Numbered from the stretch's first letter, positions 17,608 through 27,680 are shown. The stretch: DNA of 48,429 bases from Coriobacteriia bacterium (GCA_025361505.1 JANYKZ010000051.1:1-48429); one strand, 5' to 3'. Notes: generated by a model from the letters alone, not told the origin. Made by a program: numbers and translations.

Positions 17608-19590
17608 ATGGCTGACTCAATCGAGTCGATGCAGCACGATGGTCTGACGATCACGCCGCCGGAGTTCGTGCGGGACCGCGCCTACATCAAGTCGCGCGAG
17701 GAGTACGAGGCCATGTACAACCGGTCCATCGAGGACCCGGAGGGCTTCTGGGCCGAGCAGGCCGACGAGTTCCTGTACTGGCACAAGAAGTGGGACTCCG
17801 TCCTGGAGTACGACTTCGACAAGCCGAAGATCGAGTGGTTCAAGGGCGGCAAGACCAACGTCGCCTACAACTGCGTCGACCGCCACCTCGAGACCTGGCG
17901 CCGCAACAAGGCCGCTCTCATCTGGGAGTCGGACGAGGGACGCACGAAGGTCTACACATATCAGTCGCTCTACTACAAGGTGTGCCGCTTCGCCAACGTG
18001 CTCAAGAAGCACGGCATCCGCAAGGGCGACCGCGTCGCGATCTACCTGCCCATGATCCCGGAGCTCCCGGTCGTCATGCTCGCCTGCGCCCGGATCGGCG
18101 CCATCCACTCCGTCGTCTTCGGCGGATTCTCCGCGGCCGCGCTGCGCGACCGCATCCAGGACTGCGGCGCGAAGATGCTGATCACCGCCGACGAGGGCAT
18201 CCGTGGCGGACGCGTGATCCCGCTCAAGGCCGACTCCGACTCGGCCCTGTACGAGTGCCCGACCGTCGAGTCGTGCATCGTCGTGTCGCGGGCCCGGGCC
18301 CGCGTCGACATGGAGCCGGGCCGCGACTTCTGGTACCACGAGGAGGTCCGTGCCGACGGCATCCGCAACCACTGCGAGATCGAGTGGATGGACTCCGAGG
18401 ACCCGCTGTTCATCCTCTACACGTCCGGGTCGACCGGCAAGCCCAAGGGCGTTCTGCACACCACTGCGGGCTACCTGCTCTACGCGGCCATCACGTTCAA
18501 GTACAACTTCGACTACCACGACGAGGACGTGTTCTTCTGCACGGCCGACATCGGGTGGGTCACGGGGCACAGCTACGTCGTCTACGGTCCGCTGTGCGTC
18601 GGGGCCACCTCGCTCATGTTCGAGGGCACGCCCGCCTATCCGCACCCCGGGCGGTTCTGGGAGGTCATCGAGAAGCACGGGGTCAACCAGTTCTACACCG
18701 CGCCGACGGCCATCCGCGCCATCATGAAGTCCGGAGACGAGTGGCCGAAGAAGTTCGACCTCTCCACGCTGCGCGTTCTGGGTACCGTCGGCGAGCCGAT
18801 CAACCCCGAGGCGTGGCGCTGGTACTACGAGGTCATCGGCGGAAGCCGGATCCCGATCGTGGACACCTACTGGCAGACCGAGACGGGCGGACACGTGATC
18901 ACCAACCAGCCCGGCTGGACGCCCATGAAGCCCGGTTCCGCGACGTACCCGTTCTTCGGGATCAAGCCCATCATCCTCAACGAGGACCACAGCGAGACGC
19001 CTGTGAACTCCGGCGGCCGCCTGTGTATCGAGAAGCCGTGGCCGGGGATGATGCGCGGCACGTGGGGCGACCCCGAGAACACCCTGATGAAGAACGTCTA
19101 CTTCTCGACCTTCCCCGGCAGGTACTTCACTGGTGACGGCGCCAGGGTGGACCAGGACGGTTCCTACTGGCTGCTCGGCCGCGTGGATGACGTCATCAAC
19201 GTATCCGGACACCGCATGGGGACCGCCGAGGTCGAATCCGCGCTGGTCAGCCACCCCCTCGTCGCCGAGGCGGCCGTCGTCGGATTCCCGCACGACATCA
19301 AGGGCGAGGGGATCTACGCCTACGTGATCCTGAAGACGGGCGTCGATGTACCCAAGAACCTCGAGAGCATCCTGGCGGGGCACGTCCGGGATCAGATCGG
19401 GCCGATCGCGAAGCCCGACAGGATCCAGATCGTCCCCGAGCTCCCGAAGACGCGCTCCGGCAAGATCATGCGCCGCATCCTGCGAAAGGTGGCGGCAGGG
19501 GAGCGCGACATGGACGGCTTCGGCGACATCTCGACCCTCGCGGATCCGTCGATCGTCAAGATCATCGTCGAGGGCGCCGACGCGAGGTAG
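17608..19590 (+). CDS. acsA: Acetyl-CoA synthetase (AMP-forming)
   Basis: A 660-residue adenylate-forming enzyme converting acetate, ATP and CoA to acetyl-CoA through acetyl-AMP. The ATG at 17608 follows [17 protein letters not shown] near residue 271 is the P-loop, [11 protein letters not shown] near residue 420 and [20 protein letters not shown] near residue 508 are core motifs, and [11 protein letters not shown] near residue 614 holds the Lys that acetylation commonly controls. The N-terminal block with [17 protein letters not shown] is the ACS-type cap. It stands alone between a terminator and a hairpin, with a long 5' region that may carry regulation. Confidence 0.95.
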   Translation: MADSIESMQHDGLTITPPEFVRDRAYIKSREEYEAMYNRSIEDPEGFWAEQADEFLYWHKKWDSVLEYDFDKPKIEWFKGGKTNVAYNCVDRHLETWRRNKAALIWESDEGRTKVYTYQSLYYKVCRFANVLKKHGIRKGDRVAIYLPMIPELPVVMLACARIGAIHSVVFGGFSAAALRDRIQDCGAKMLITADEGIRGGRVIPLKADSDSALYECPTVESCIVVSRARARVDMEPGRDFWYHEEVRADGIRNHCEIEWMDSEDPLFILYTSGSTGKPKGVLHTTAGYLLYAAITFKYNFDYHDEDVFFCTADIGWVTGHSYVVYGPLCVGATSLMFEGTPAYPHPGRFWEVIEKHGVNQFYTAPTAIRAIMKSGDEWPKKFDLSTLRVLGTVGEPINPEAWRWYYEVIGGSRIPIVDTYWQTETGGHVITNQPGWTPMKPGSATYPFFGIKPIILNEDHSETPVNSGGRLCIEKPWPGMMRGTWGDPENTLMKNVYFSTFPGRYFTGDGARVDQDGSYWLLGRVDDVINVSGHRMGTAEVESALVSHPLVAEAAVVGFPHDIKGEGIYAYVILKTGVDVPKNLESILAGHVRDQIGPIAKPDRIQIVPELPKTRSGKIMRRILRKVAAGERDMDGFGDISTLADPSIVKIIVEGADAR

Positions 19591-19605
19591 TTCCGACGAC
19601 TCTCA

Positions 19606-19642
19606 AGGCGGCCGCGTCCCGTTCCACGGGGCGCGGCCGCCT
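19606..19642 (+). terminator. Terminator-like hairpin after acsA
   Basis: AGGCGGCCGCG pairs with CGCGGCCGCCT, with a further short inner stem (CCCG/CGGG). It lies 16 bases after the acsA stop. The following sequence is not T-rich. Confidence 0.65.
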
Positions 19643-19731
19643 CGCGTCGGGGAGGCGGGAGATGCAAAGCCTCTGGTAGACTGAGCACTCGCGATATCAC
19701 CCGTGGTCGAGCCCGGAAGGACCCTCAACGC

Positions 19732-20802
19732 ATGCCCTACGACGACACGTTCCTTCGCGCCTGCCGGCGCCAGCCCACCGAGTACACCCCGATGTGGATG
19801 ATGCGTCAGGCCGGGCGCTATATGCCCGAGTACCGCGCCATCCGGGAGAAGCACGGGTTCCTCGAGATGTGCCGTACGCCGGAGCTGGCGGTCGAGGTCA
19901 GCATGCAGCCCGTCGACCTCGTCGGCGTAGACGCGGCGATCATGTTCTCCGACATCCTGGTCTCCTTCCCGGGGATGGGTCTCGACCTCGAGTTCGCGAA
20001 GGGCGAGGGTCCGGTCATCCACAACCCCATCCGCACGGCGGCCGACGTGGCGAAGCTGCGGGTCGCGGATCCGCACGAGCACACGGGCTTCGTGATGGAG
20101 ACCATCAAGATCCTGCGTCACGAGCTAGAGGACAAGGTGCCGCTGATCGGTTTCGCAGGCGCGCCGTTCACGCTCGCGAGTTACGCGATCGAGGGCCACG
20201 GGACGCGCGACTACGAGAACTGCAAGGCGCTCATGTGGAGCGATCCGGTCGCGTGGGACTCGCTGCTCGACAAATTCGGCGACACGACGATCGCCTACCT
20301 CAACGCCCAGATCGACGCGGGTGCTCAGGTCATCCAGTTGTTCGACAGCTGGGTCGGCTACGTCGCGCCGCGCGACTACGAGCGCAGCGTCCTGCCGCAC
20401 ACGAAGCGCGTGATCGACGAGGTCACCGCGCATGGCCGCGAGGTCGTCGAGGGCGGCGTGCCGCTCATCCACTTCGCCAACGGTGCGACCTCGATGCTCG
20501 ACCTCGTGCAGCGGGCGGGCGGCGACGTCGTCGGCGTCGACTGGAGGCTGGACATGGGCCGCGCGGTCGAGCAGATCGACGAGAGGTTCGGCATCCAGGG
20601 CAACATCGACCCGGTCGCCTTGTTCGCACCCGACGACGAACTCGAGCGCATGGTCGTTGAGATCCTTGAGAAGGTCGGGACGAGACCGGGACACATCTTC
20701 AACCTCGGCCACGGCATCCACAAGACGAGCGATCCCGAGAAGGCGCGCGCCATGCTCCGATTCGTCCACGAGCACTCCCGTCGCATCCGTTCAGAGAGCT
20801 GA
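19732..20802 (+). CDS. hemE: Uroporphyrinogen decarboxylase
   Basis: A 356-residue enzyme that removes four carboxyl groups from uroporphyrinogen III to give coproporphyrinogen III. MWMMRQAGRYMPEYR near residue 20 is the substrate-binding signature, and GFAGAPFTLASYAIEGHG and FDSWVGYVAP match further conserved blocks. The ATG at 19732 follows GGAAGGA. It starts a heme cluster: the ferrochelatase follows after 9 bases, and two HemY copies come next. Because HemY-type enzymes follow, its product may be used in the coproporphyrin-dependent branch usual for Actinobacteria. Confidence 0.96.
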   Translation: MPYDDTFLRACRRQPTEYTPMWMMRQAGRYMPEYRAIREKHGFLEMCRTPELAVEVSMQPVDLVGVDAAIMFSDILVSFPGMGLDLEFAKGEGPVIHNPIRTAADVAKLRVADPHEHTGFVMETIKILRHELEDKVPLIGFAGAPFTLASYAIEGHGTRDYENCKALMWSDPVAWDSLLDKFGDTTIAYLNAQIDAGAQVIQLFDSWVGYVAPRDYERSVLPHTKRVIDEVTAHGREVVEGGVPLIHFANGATSMLDLVQRAGGDVVGVDWRLDMGRAVEQIDERFGIQGNIDPVALFAPDDELERMVVEILEKVGTRPGHIFNLGHGIHKTSDPEKARAMLRFVHEHSRRIRSES

Positions 20803-20811
20803 GGCGCGGTC

Positions 20812-21861
20812 ATGGCTCGCACAGGAGTACTGCTCACGGCGTTCGGCGGCCCGGACTGCCTCGATGCCGTCGCGCCGTTCATGTGCTCGATCATGGGCGC
20901 CGAGCCGAGCGAGCAGATGCTCACGGAGGCGCGGCGCAAGTACCTCACGATCGGCGGGTTCTCCCCGTTGCCGGCCATGGCCGAGCGGATCGCCGCGCAG
21001 CTCGAACGTGCGTTGAACGGCATCCCGCTGGCCGAGGTCAGCGACGACGATGGAGGCACCCTCGGCTTGTGGGGCGGCGCCATGGCGTCCCTCCGGACCA
21101 CCGAACCCGTGCGCATGCCCGTCGCCGTGGGCATGCTGCACTCGGAGCCCTCGATCGAAGGCGCCGTCGCGGGTCTTGTCGAATCCGGGGCGCGACAGGT
21201 CGTCGTCGTGTCGCTGTCGCCGTTCGAAGCGGCCGCAACGACGGGTGCGTTCCGGGAGGCCGTCAGTGCGGCGCTCCGGGGACATCAAGGCGTCCGCCTG
21301 ATCGACTCGGCCGCGTACCACCGCTCCGACGACTTCGTCGGTCTCTACGCGGACAACCTCAACGAGGCGCTGCACGAGGCCGACATCCTCGCGAACAAGG
21401 CACTCATCGTCTTCACGGCACACAGCCTGCCCGTCCCGGACGTCGAGGCCGACCCGGCCTACGTCGACCAGCTTCGCGAGACCGCGGCCGCCGTCGCCGC
21501 GGGCGCGGGTCTGGGCGGCCCGAGCGGCTTCGACGCGCTTCCCGGCATCGACGCGTTCGGCGGACCGGGTGTGACCGCACCCTGGCTGCTGGCGTTCCAG
21601 AGCAAGGGCCGGCGCGGTGGCTCGTGGGTCGGTCCGGATCTCGACGATGTGATCGACGAAGCGCTCGCAGGCGGGTTTGCGGTGATCGTCGTGTGCCCGG
21701 TCGGGTTCGCGGTCGACCACATGGAGACGCTCTACGACCTCGACGTGAAGGCCGCGGACCGGGTGCTCTCGGCCGACAAGGAGTTCGTTCGAGTCGCCGT
21801 CCCGAACGCCGATCCGAAGTACATCGACGCGCTCGCGGGCGCGGTCCGCAAGGTGCTCTGA
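20812..21861 (+). CDS. hemH: Ferrochelatase, probably coproporphyrin ferrochelatase
   Basis: A 349-residue chelatase inserting ferrous iron into a porphyrin. It begins TGVLLTAFGGPD, has the central FTAHSLPVPD near residue 202 with the metal-site His, and FAVIVVCPVGFAVDHMETLYDLD near residue 287 with the catalytic Glu. The AFQSKGRRGGSWVGPDLDDVI block is typical. Actinobacterial and Firmicutes enzymes of this type (CpfC) act on coproporphyrin III, and the two HemY neighbours fit that. No ChdC/HemQ decarboxylase is present in this window. A strong hairpin follows. Confidence 0.93.
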   Translation: MARTGVLLTAFGGPDCLDAVAPFMCSIMGAEPSEQMLTEARRKYLTIGGFSPLPAMAERIAAQLERALNGIPLAEVSDDDGGTLGLWGGAMASLRTTEPVRMPVAVGMLHSEPSIEGAVAGLVESGARQVVVVSLSPFEAAATTGAFREAVSAALRGHQGVRLIDSAAYHRSDDFVGLYADNLNEALHEADILANKALIVFTAHSLPVPDVEADPAYVDQLRETAAAVAAGAGLGGPSGFDALPGIDAFGGPGVTAPWLLAFQSKGRRGGSWVGPDLDDVIDEALAGGFAVIVVCPVGFAVDHMETLYDLDVKAADRVLSADKEFVRVAVPNADPKYIDALAGAVRKVL

Positions 21862-21879
21862 GCGTCGCACGCATCGACG

Positions 21880-21906
21880 ACGGGCGCGCCCCTGCGGCGC
21901 GCCCGT
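21880..21906 (+). terminator. Hairpin between hemH and hemY
   Basis: ACGGGCGCGCC and GGCGCGCCCGT form a perfect 11-bp stem with a five-base loop, followed by TCCTAT. It may end or weaken transcription before the hemY copies. Confidence 0.65.
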
Positions 21907-21933
21907 TCCTATGAGAGGGAGCTGGTCCGGGCT

Positions 21934-23442
21934 GTGGTAGATGTCGTCATCGTGGGTGGTGGGATCGCCGGTCTGGGGGCCGCGTACAAGATCCGGCGCG
22001 CGGCCGATGCCGGGCACGACGTGTCGTTCACGCTGGTCGAGAAGGACGATCGTCTCGGTGGGAAGATCCACACCGACATCGCGCAGGATCCGGACGGCGG
22101 GACCTACATCGCCGACGGCGGGTCCGACGCGTTCCTGACCGACAAGACCGCGGTCCATCGCGTGGCCCGGCTGCTGGGAGTCTTCGACGAGGAGACGGGC
22201 ACACTCGACGAGACCAAGAAGACCTTCATCGTCAAGGATGGACGCCTGGTCGAGATGCCGGACGGCATCATGATGTTCGCGCCCACCAAGATCGTCCCTA
22301 TGGCGACAACGACGCTCTACTCGTGGCCGGCCAAGCTGCGGATGGCGCTCGACCTGGTCATCCCACGCAAACTCCGTTGGGCGCCCGGGGAGACCGCGCA
22401 GGACCACGACGAGAGCGTCGAGAGCCTGGTCGTCAGGCGCATGGGCCGGGAGTGTCTCGACCGGCTGGCCGAGCCCCTCATCGGAGGCGTGAACGGCTCG
22501 GATCCGAAGGACATGTCCCTCGCGGCCACCTACCCGATGTTGCTCGACATGGAGCAAAAGCACGGCTCGCTCGTGCGCGGGTTCCTGGCGCAGCGGCGCA
22601 TGATCGAGGACATGAAGCGGAAGTACCCGCCCAAGCCCGGCGCCAGGCCCCGGACGTTCTTCTCCTCCTTCAAACTCGGTCTGCAGTTCATCATCGATAG
22701 GATGGCAGACGCCGCGGGGCGCGACCGGATCCGGACCGGCGTGTCGGCCACCGCCCTTCGCCGCGACGGCGGCCGGTGGGCAGTGACGCTGTCGACCGGC
22801 GAGGTGCTGGATGCCGACGCCGTCATCATCGCGGCGGAGGCGTGGGCCGCGGAGGCGCTCGTCCGCGAGGCCGAGCCGGCGATCGCCGACCTCGTGGGCA
22901 CGATCCCCTGTTCGTCGTCCGCGACCGTCATCCTCGCGTTCGCCGAGGCCGACTGCCCCTTCGACAAGAGGTGGCACGGCATCCTAACGCCGGCGGTGGA
23001 GAAGCGCTCGCTCACCGGCGTTTCGCTCATGTCCTCGAAGTGGCCCGATCGCGCGCCCGAGGGCCGCGTCCTGCTGCGGGGCTTCCTCGGAGGCCCGCGC
23101 GACCAGGGCGTGCTGCTGAAGAGCGACGAGGAGCTGATCGAGCTCGCCCGGTCGCAGATGGTGGACCTGATCGGCGTCAAGGCCGACGCCCGCCCCCGCT
23201 ACGCGAAGATCTTCCGTTGGCCGGGCGGCATGCCGCAGTACACCGTCGGGCACCTCGACCGGGTCGACGAGATCGAGCGGCTCCAAGCAGGCGTCGCAGG
23301 CCTGGCGCTCGCGGGCAACGCCTACCGCGGCGTCGGCGTGCCGAACGCGCTGGAGAGCGGCGAGCGCGCGGTCACCAAGGTGCTCGACGACTTCGGCATC
23401 GCGCTTGCCGAGGATGTCGTGGAAGAGAAGCGCACGCGCTAG
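21934..23442 (+). CDS. hemY: HemY-family porphyrinogen oxidase, copy 1
   Basis: A 502-residue FAD-dependent oxidase that oxidises copro- or protoporphyrinogen to the porphyrin. VVIVGGGIAGLGAAYKI is the dinucleotide-binding start, DDRLGGKI follows as the second FAD contact, and LAGNAYRGVGVPNALESGERAV near the end is the conserved FAD/C-terminal block. The GTG at 21934 is 13 bases from AGAGGGA, so the start is moderately sure. It lies directly before a close paralogue; the two proteins share long identical runs such as EMPDGIMMFAPTK and SKWPDRAPEGRVLLRGF. In the coproporphyrin branch this enzyme would be called CgoX. HemY enzymes normally use O2, which sits oddly with an apparently anaerobic gene set. 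Confidence 0.9.
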   Translation: MVDVVIVGGGIAGLGAAYKIRRAADAGHDVSFTLVEKDDRLGGKIHTDIAQDPDGGTYIADGGSDAFLTDKTAVHRVARLLGVFDEETGTLDETKKTFIVKDGRLVEMPDGIMMFAPTKIVPMATTTLYSWPAKLRMALDLVIPRKLRWAPGETAQDHDESVESLVVRRMGRECLDRLAEPLIGGVNGSDPKDMSLAATYPMLLDMEQKHGSLVRGFLAQRRMIEDMKRKYPPKPGARPRTFFSSFKLGLQFIIDRMADAAGRDRIRTGVSATALRRDGGRWAVTLSTGEVLDADAVIIAAEAWAAEALVREAEPAIADLVGTIPCSSSATVILAFAEADCPFDKRWHGILTPAVEKRSLTGVSLMSSKWPDRAPEGRVLLRGFLGGPRDQGVLLKSDEELIELARSQMVDLIGVKADARPRYAKIFRWPGGMPQYTVGHLDRVDEIERLQAGVAGLALAGNAYRGVGVPNALESGERAVTKVLDDFGIALAEDVVEEKRTR

Positions 23443-23481
23443 CGGCGGCCGTCGCGGCGGCGCACAGGGAAGGACGGACGC

Positions 23482-24996
23482 GTGAAGAAGGTCATCATCA
23501 TCGGCGGCGGCGCCGCGGGTCTCGGAGCGGCGTACAAGGTCCGCCGCGCGGCGGCCGCGGGCGCCGACGTGGATTGCGTGGTCATCGAGAAGGACGACCG
23601 TCTCGGAGGCAAGCTGGCCACGGACATCCTGCGCGATGCCGAGGGCTGCGAGTACGTGGTCGACGGCGGCTCGGACGCGTTCGTGTCGGGGAAGCCCGCC
23701 ATCGCGCGCATCGCACGGATGGTCGGCATCGCGGACGAGATGGTGCCGGCACGTGAGGAGAACAAGAAGACGCTGATCGTGAAGGGGAGGCGTCTGGTCG
23801 AGATGCCGGACGGCATCATGATGTTCGCCCCGACCAAGCTCGTCCCTCTCGCGACGACCTCGCTCTACTCGTGGTCCGCGAAGTTCCGCATGGCGCTCGA
23901 CTGGTTCCTGCCGAGGAAGAGCGTCTGGGCCGAGGGTGAGACCGCGCAAGACCACGACGAGACGCTCGAGAGCTTCGTCGTCCGCCGCATGGGCCGCGAG
24001 TCGCTCGACCGCCTCGCCGAGCCGCTCGTCGGGGGCGTACACGCGTCAGACCCGGGCGAGATGTCCCTGGCGGCCACCTTCCCGAACTTCCTCGAGATGG
24101 AGCAGCAGTTCGGCTCCGTGATCCGCGGGTTCCTCAACGAACGCAAGAAGCGTGAGGAGATGCGCCGGAAGTACCCGCCGAAGCCCGGCGCCAAGCCGTG
24201 GGCGTTCTTCAACACCTTCCATCGCGGGATGCAGCGGCTCACCGACGGCATGGCCGACGCGGTGGGCCGGGAGCGGATCACCACCGGCGTGCGCGTGACC
24301 TCCCTGGAGCGATCGGGCGACCGCTGGCGCGTAAGCTTGTCCGACGGTCAGGCCCTCGAGGCGGATGCCGTCATCGTGGCGACCGAGGGATGGGCGGCGG
24401 CGGAGTTGGCGTGCGGCGTCGATGCCGAGGTCGCCGGCCTGCTGGCGTCGATCCCGTACTCCTCGTCGGCGACGGTCCCGATGGCCTTCCGGGCCGAGGA
24501 CTGCCCGTCCGACCTGAAGTGGTTCGGCATCCTCTCGCCCATGGTCGAGAAGCGTCCTCTGCTGGCGGTCACCCTGTCGTCCTCCAAGTGGCCCGATCGG
24601 GCGCCCGAAGGACGGGTCCTGCTCCGAGGCTTCGTCGGCGGACCGCGCAACCAGCATCTCCTCGAGAAGAGCGACGCCGAGCTCATCGAGACGGTGAGGG
24701 CGCAGATCGTCGACCTGCTGAAGATGGACCCCGACGCGCAGCCGGTCTTCGCCAGCGTCTATCGCTGGAACCGGGGCATGCCGCAGTACACGCTCGGCCA
24801 CCTCGACCGCGTGGATGAGATCGAGCACCGCTCGACCCGCATCCCGGGGTTCGCCGTGGCCGGCGGCGCGTATCGTGGTGTGGGAGTGCCCAACTGCATC
24901 GAGAGCGGCGAGCGGGCGGTCACCAAGGTCCTCGCGGACCTCGGGATCGTGCTCGAAGAGGACACGGCGGCGGCCCCGGGGCGTCGCACCCACTAG
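23482..24996 (+). CDS. hemY: HemY-family porphyrinogen oxidase, copy 2
   Basis: A 504-residue paralogue of the preceding gene, 39 bases downstream, with GTG start and GGAAGGA upstream. It keeps the FAD motif IIGGGAAGLGAAYKV, the LGGKL contact and GGAYRGVGVPNCIESGERAV near the end, so it looks catalytically intact. The copies match along their whole length by eye. A 35-base nucleotide run is identical (22246-22280 against 23794-23828), which suggests a fairly recent tandem duplication or gene conversion. The two could differ in substrate (copro- against protoporphyrinogen) or electron acceptor, which the sequence does not show. Confidence 0.9.
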   Translation: MKKVIIIGGGAAGLGAAYKVRRAAAAGADVDCVVIEKDDRLGGKLATDILRDAEGCEYVVDGGSDAFVSGKPAIARIARMVGIADEMVPAREENKKTLIVKGRRLVEMPDGIMMFAPTKLVPLATTSLYSWSAKFRMALDWFLPRKSVWAEGETAQDHDETLESFVVRRMGRESLDRLAEPLVGGVHASDPGEMSLAATFPNFLEMEQQFGSVIRGFLNERKKREEMRRKYPPKPGAKPWAFFNTFHRGMQRLTDGMADAVGRERITTGVRVTSLERSGDRWRVSLSDGQALEADAVIVATEGWAAAELACGVDAEVAGLLASIPYSSSATVPMAFRAEDCPSDLKWFGILSPMVEKRPLLAVTLSSSKWPDRAPEGRVLLRGFVGGPRNQHLLEKSDAELIETVRAQIVDLLKMDPDAQPVFASVYRWNRGMPQYTLGHLDRVDEIEHRSTRIPGFAVAGGAYRGVGVPNCIESGERAVTKVLADLGIVLEEDTAAAPGRRTH

Positions 24997-25072
24997 GGCT
25001 GCGTCCCGCTCGGGCATACTTCAGGTGCAGGACGCCCGTCAGAGACCGCGCAGCGCAACGAAGGAGCCCGCA

Positions 25073-26992
25073 GTGACCGAACGCGGATTCAAGTCGCCTC
25101 GACTCGACACTTCGGACGTCGCCCGGCTGGCGCAGCGGGCGCGCGTCCTGCGCGGCGCCATCCTGACGATGACATCGCTGGCCGCATCGGGGCACCCCGG
25201 CGGCTCGATGTCGTCTCTGGAGCTCTATCAGGTCCTCTACGGCTACGCGGACCTGCGCCCCGACGAGCCCGCGTGGACGGCCCGCGACCGCGTCTTCATC
25301 AGCCACGGCCACACGTCACCGGGCGTCTATTGCACCCTTGCGGACAACGGGTTCTTCGAGCTCGAGGACGCCGTGGCGCACTTCCGGCAGGCCGGCTCGA
25401 TCTTCGAAGGTCACGTCGAGCGCTCGGTGCCGGGTGTCGAGTGGTCGAGCGGCAACCTGGGTCAGGGGCTCTCGGCCGGGGTCGGCTCCGCACTCGCCGC
25501 ACGCACGTCGGGCGGGAGCTGGCATACCTTCGTGGCCATGTCCGACGGCGAGCAGATGAAGGGCCAGGTCGGTGAGGCGCGGCGTCTCGCCGCCAAGTAC
25601 CGCCTGTGCGACCTCACCGTCGTCGTGGACCTCAACCGGGTGCAGATCTCCGGTCACACCGGCGAGGTCATGCCGGTCGATGTGGCCGCGGGCTTCGCAG
25701 CGGACGGGTGGGCCGTCGCCGACGTGGACGGGCACGACACGGCCGCGCTCTATGCGGCGGTGGCGGCGGCCCGCGCCGACGGCGACCGGCCCCATGCCGT
25801 GCTGGCACACACGATCATCGGAAAGGGCGTCTCCTTCATGGAAGACGACCCCGAGTTCCATGGTCGTGGGTTGAAGACCGACGAGTACGAGCGCGCCATG
25901 GCGGAGCTTGGGCTCGACGCACTCTGGTTCGCACGCGCGGCCGAGCGGCGCCCCGCGCCTCCGGCCACGCGTCCTGCGACCTTCCAGGCGCCCGTCCTCG
26001 CAACGGCGCTCGGGACCCCGCGCACCTACGCACGGGATGTGGTCACCGACGACCGCTCGGCCTGGGGGCGTGCGCTCCTGGACTTGGCGCAGGCCGACCC
26101 GGCGCTGCCTGTGGCGGTGTTCGACTGCGATCTCGCGGTCTCGGTGAAGACGGAGGAGTTCGCCGCCGCGCTGCCGGAGGCGTTCATCGAGTGCGGGGTG
26201 GGGGAGCACAACACCGCGACCGCGGCGGGGTCCGCCTCGGTCAACGGTGTCCTGGCCTTCTGGGCTGACTTCGGCGTCTTCGGATGCGACGAGGTCTACA
26301 ACCAGCAGCGGCTCAACGACATCAACGAGGCGAACCTCAAGGTCGCCCTGACCCACTGCGGGCTGGACGTTGGGGAGGACGGCAAGACGCATCAGAGCCT
26401 CGACTACGTGGGAGCGCTGCGCAACGCCTTCGGGTGGAAGGTGATCGTGCCGGCAGACCCGAACCAGACAGACCGGGCGGTACGCGCGGCCGCGGCCATG
26501 CCGGGATGCGTCGCGATCGCGATGGGGCGGAGCAAACTCCCGGTGATCGTTGACTCTGCTGGCGAGCCGCTCTTCGCAGGGACCTACGCCTTCGAGTACG
26601 GCGCGATCGACGTCGTGCGGGAGGGAGCGGACGCGTCGCTGCTCGTGATGGGCACCCCATCGGGTGCCGCTGTGAGCGCCGCCGACGCCCTGCGGGCCGA
26701 AGGCCTGCACGTGGCCGTTGCGGTAGCCTCCTGCCCCCTGGACCTCGATGAGGACGCCATGGACCGCCTCATGCAGGCCCCGCTCGTCATGACCGTGGAG
26801 GACCACAACGTCCGCACGGGACTCGGGGCGTCGGTCGCCGAATGGCTCGCGCTGCACGGTCGCGCGACGCAGCTGCTGCGGCTGGGAGTGGACGGCTACC
26901 GGTCGTCGGGCACGTCGCGGGATCTCTACGCGCGCGAGGGCCTGGACGCCGCGGGCATCGCGAGCGCCCTTCGGGCGGCCCTGCGCGGCTGA
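25073..26992 (+). CDS. tkt: Transketolase
   Basis: A 639-residue thiamine diphosphate enzyme that moves two-carbon units between sugar phosphates in the pentose phosphate or Calvin-type network. The GTG at 25073 follows GAAGGAG. GHPGGSMSSLELYQVLYG near residue 42 is the N-terminal signature, SDGEQMKGQVGEARRLA near residue 157 the cofactor diphosphate site, and FIECGVGEHN near residue 371 carries the catalytic Glu of the pyrimidine-binding half. Both halves are in one chain, unlike the split archaeal type. SDGE in place of the usual GDGE is a small deviation. It is the last plus-strand gene before the convergent hydrogenase locus. Confidence 0.9.
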   Translation: MTERGFKSPRLDTSDVARLAQRARVLRGAILTMTSLAASGHPGGSMSSLELYQVLYGYADLRPDEPAWTARDRVFISHGHTSPGVYCTLADNGFFELEDAVAHFRQAGSIFEGHVERSVPGVEWSSGNLGQGLSAGVGSALAARTSGGSWHTFVAMSDGEQMKGQVGEARRLAAKYRLCDLTVVVDLNRVQISGHTGEVMPVDVAAGFAADGWAVADVDGHDTAALYAAVAAARADGDRPHAVLAHTIIGKGVSFMEDDPEFHGRGLKTDEYERAMAELGLDALWFARAAERRPAPPATRPATFQAPVLATALGTPRTYARDVVTDDRSAWGRALLDLAQADPALPVAVFDCDLAVSVKTEEFAAALPEAFIECGVGEHNTATAAGSASVNGVLAFWADFGVFGCDEVYNQQRLNDINEANLKVALTHCGLDVGEDGKTHQSLDYVGALRNAFGWKVIVPADPNQTDRAVRAAAAMPGCVAIAMGRSKLPVIVDSAGEPLFAGTYAFEYGAIDVVREGADASLLVMGTPSGAAVSAADALRAEGLHVAVAVASCPLDLDEDAMDRLMQAPLVMTVEDHNVRTGLGASVAEWLALHGRATQLLRLGVDGYRSSGTSRDLYAREGLDAAGIASALRAALRG

Positions 26993-27023
26993 TCCGGGTC
27001 CGGCGACACCGCCGGGAAGGCCC

Positions 27024-27587
27024 CTAGGCGCCCTGTGAGGGGCCGCGCACGGTCGAGAACGTGCGGATGGCCTCGAGGATGTCTCCCTCGTCTGAGGGGC
27101 TCTCAGCGATGGTCGCGGTGACGCCGCGCTCGGCCAGGATCTCGAGCGCCGCGGCGACTGCGGCGGGCACCGCCGCCTCCACGTCGGGCGTCAGTCCGAT
27201 CTTCACGGCGCCCATGTCGGCGATCTGGATGCCGATGCAGTCCGCATGCGGTTTGCAGCCCATCAGCATCGCCGCCTCGAGAACGTCGACCAGACGTACG
27301 TCGTGCATCGAGTGCTTGATCTGATTGGGCGCCAGGTCCTCGGGCGAGAGGCGCACGACCGTCCCCGGCGCCTCCCCGGTCCCGTCGACGGCGTCGATGA
27401 CCAGCAGGTAGTCGCACGCCTTGAACAGGTTCAGGATCCCCATGCCCATCGTGCCGGCGTCGATGAGCGTCACGTTGTCGGGGAACCGCAGCGTCCCCAT
27501 CATGACCTCCATCACGCGGATGCCGATGCCCTCGTCCATCATCAGGGGGTTGCCGATGCCCATGACGGTTATGCGCTCGACGCTCAA
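27024..27587 (-). CDS. hyaD: [NiFe]-hydrogenase maturation endopeptidase
   Basis: A 187-residue HyaD/HybD/HycI-family protease, which clips the C-terminal peptide of the hydrogenase large subunit after nickel has been inserted. MGIGNPLMMDEGIGIRV, LVIDAVDG and KHSMHDVRLVDVL hold the acidic and His residues that sense nickel. The TTG at 27587 follows AGGAGG closely, and the ATG at 27563 is an alternative start. Its probable substrate is the large subunit encoded 2.3 kb upstream on the same strand, whose predicted tail is 19 residues after the DPUxxCxxH motif. A hairpin separates it from the radical SAM gene, so it may have its own transcript. The symbol follows family usage. Confidence 0.88.
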   Translation of the reverse strand: MSVERITVMGIGNPLMMDEGIGIRVMEVMMGTLRFPDNVTLIDAGTMGMGILNLFKACDYLLVIDAVDGTGEAPGTVVRLSPEDLAPNQIKHSMHDVRLVDVLEAAMLMGCKPHADCIGIQIADMGAVKIGLTPDVEAAVPAAVAAALEILAERGVTATIAESPSDEGDILEAIRTFSTVRGPSQGA

Positions 27588-27628
27588 GAGACCTCCTCGA
27601 AGGCGGGGACGGGTGACGACGATTCTAG

Positions 27629-27680
27629 CGCACGGCGGCGACCGCCCTGCGCCTCCCGGAACGAGGAGGGCCGCCGTGCG
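27629..27680 (-). terminator. Terminator-like hairpin after the radical SAM gene
   Basis: CGCACGGCGG and CCGCCGTGCG pair perfectly, and CCTCC / GGAGG can pair inside. It begins right at the stop codon of the minus-strand radical SAM gene. Confidence 0.6.

Noticed and set aside
20791-22977. 728-residue minus-strand ORF opposite hemH/hemY
   Set aside because: Its composition (His/Arg/Asp/Val-rich, no domain) is that of an antisense shadow in high-GC DNA. The same holds for 17617-19383, 786-2048, 25316-26857 and 43292-45397.
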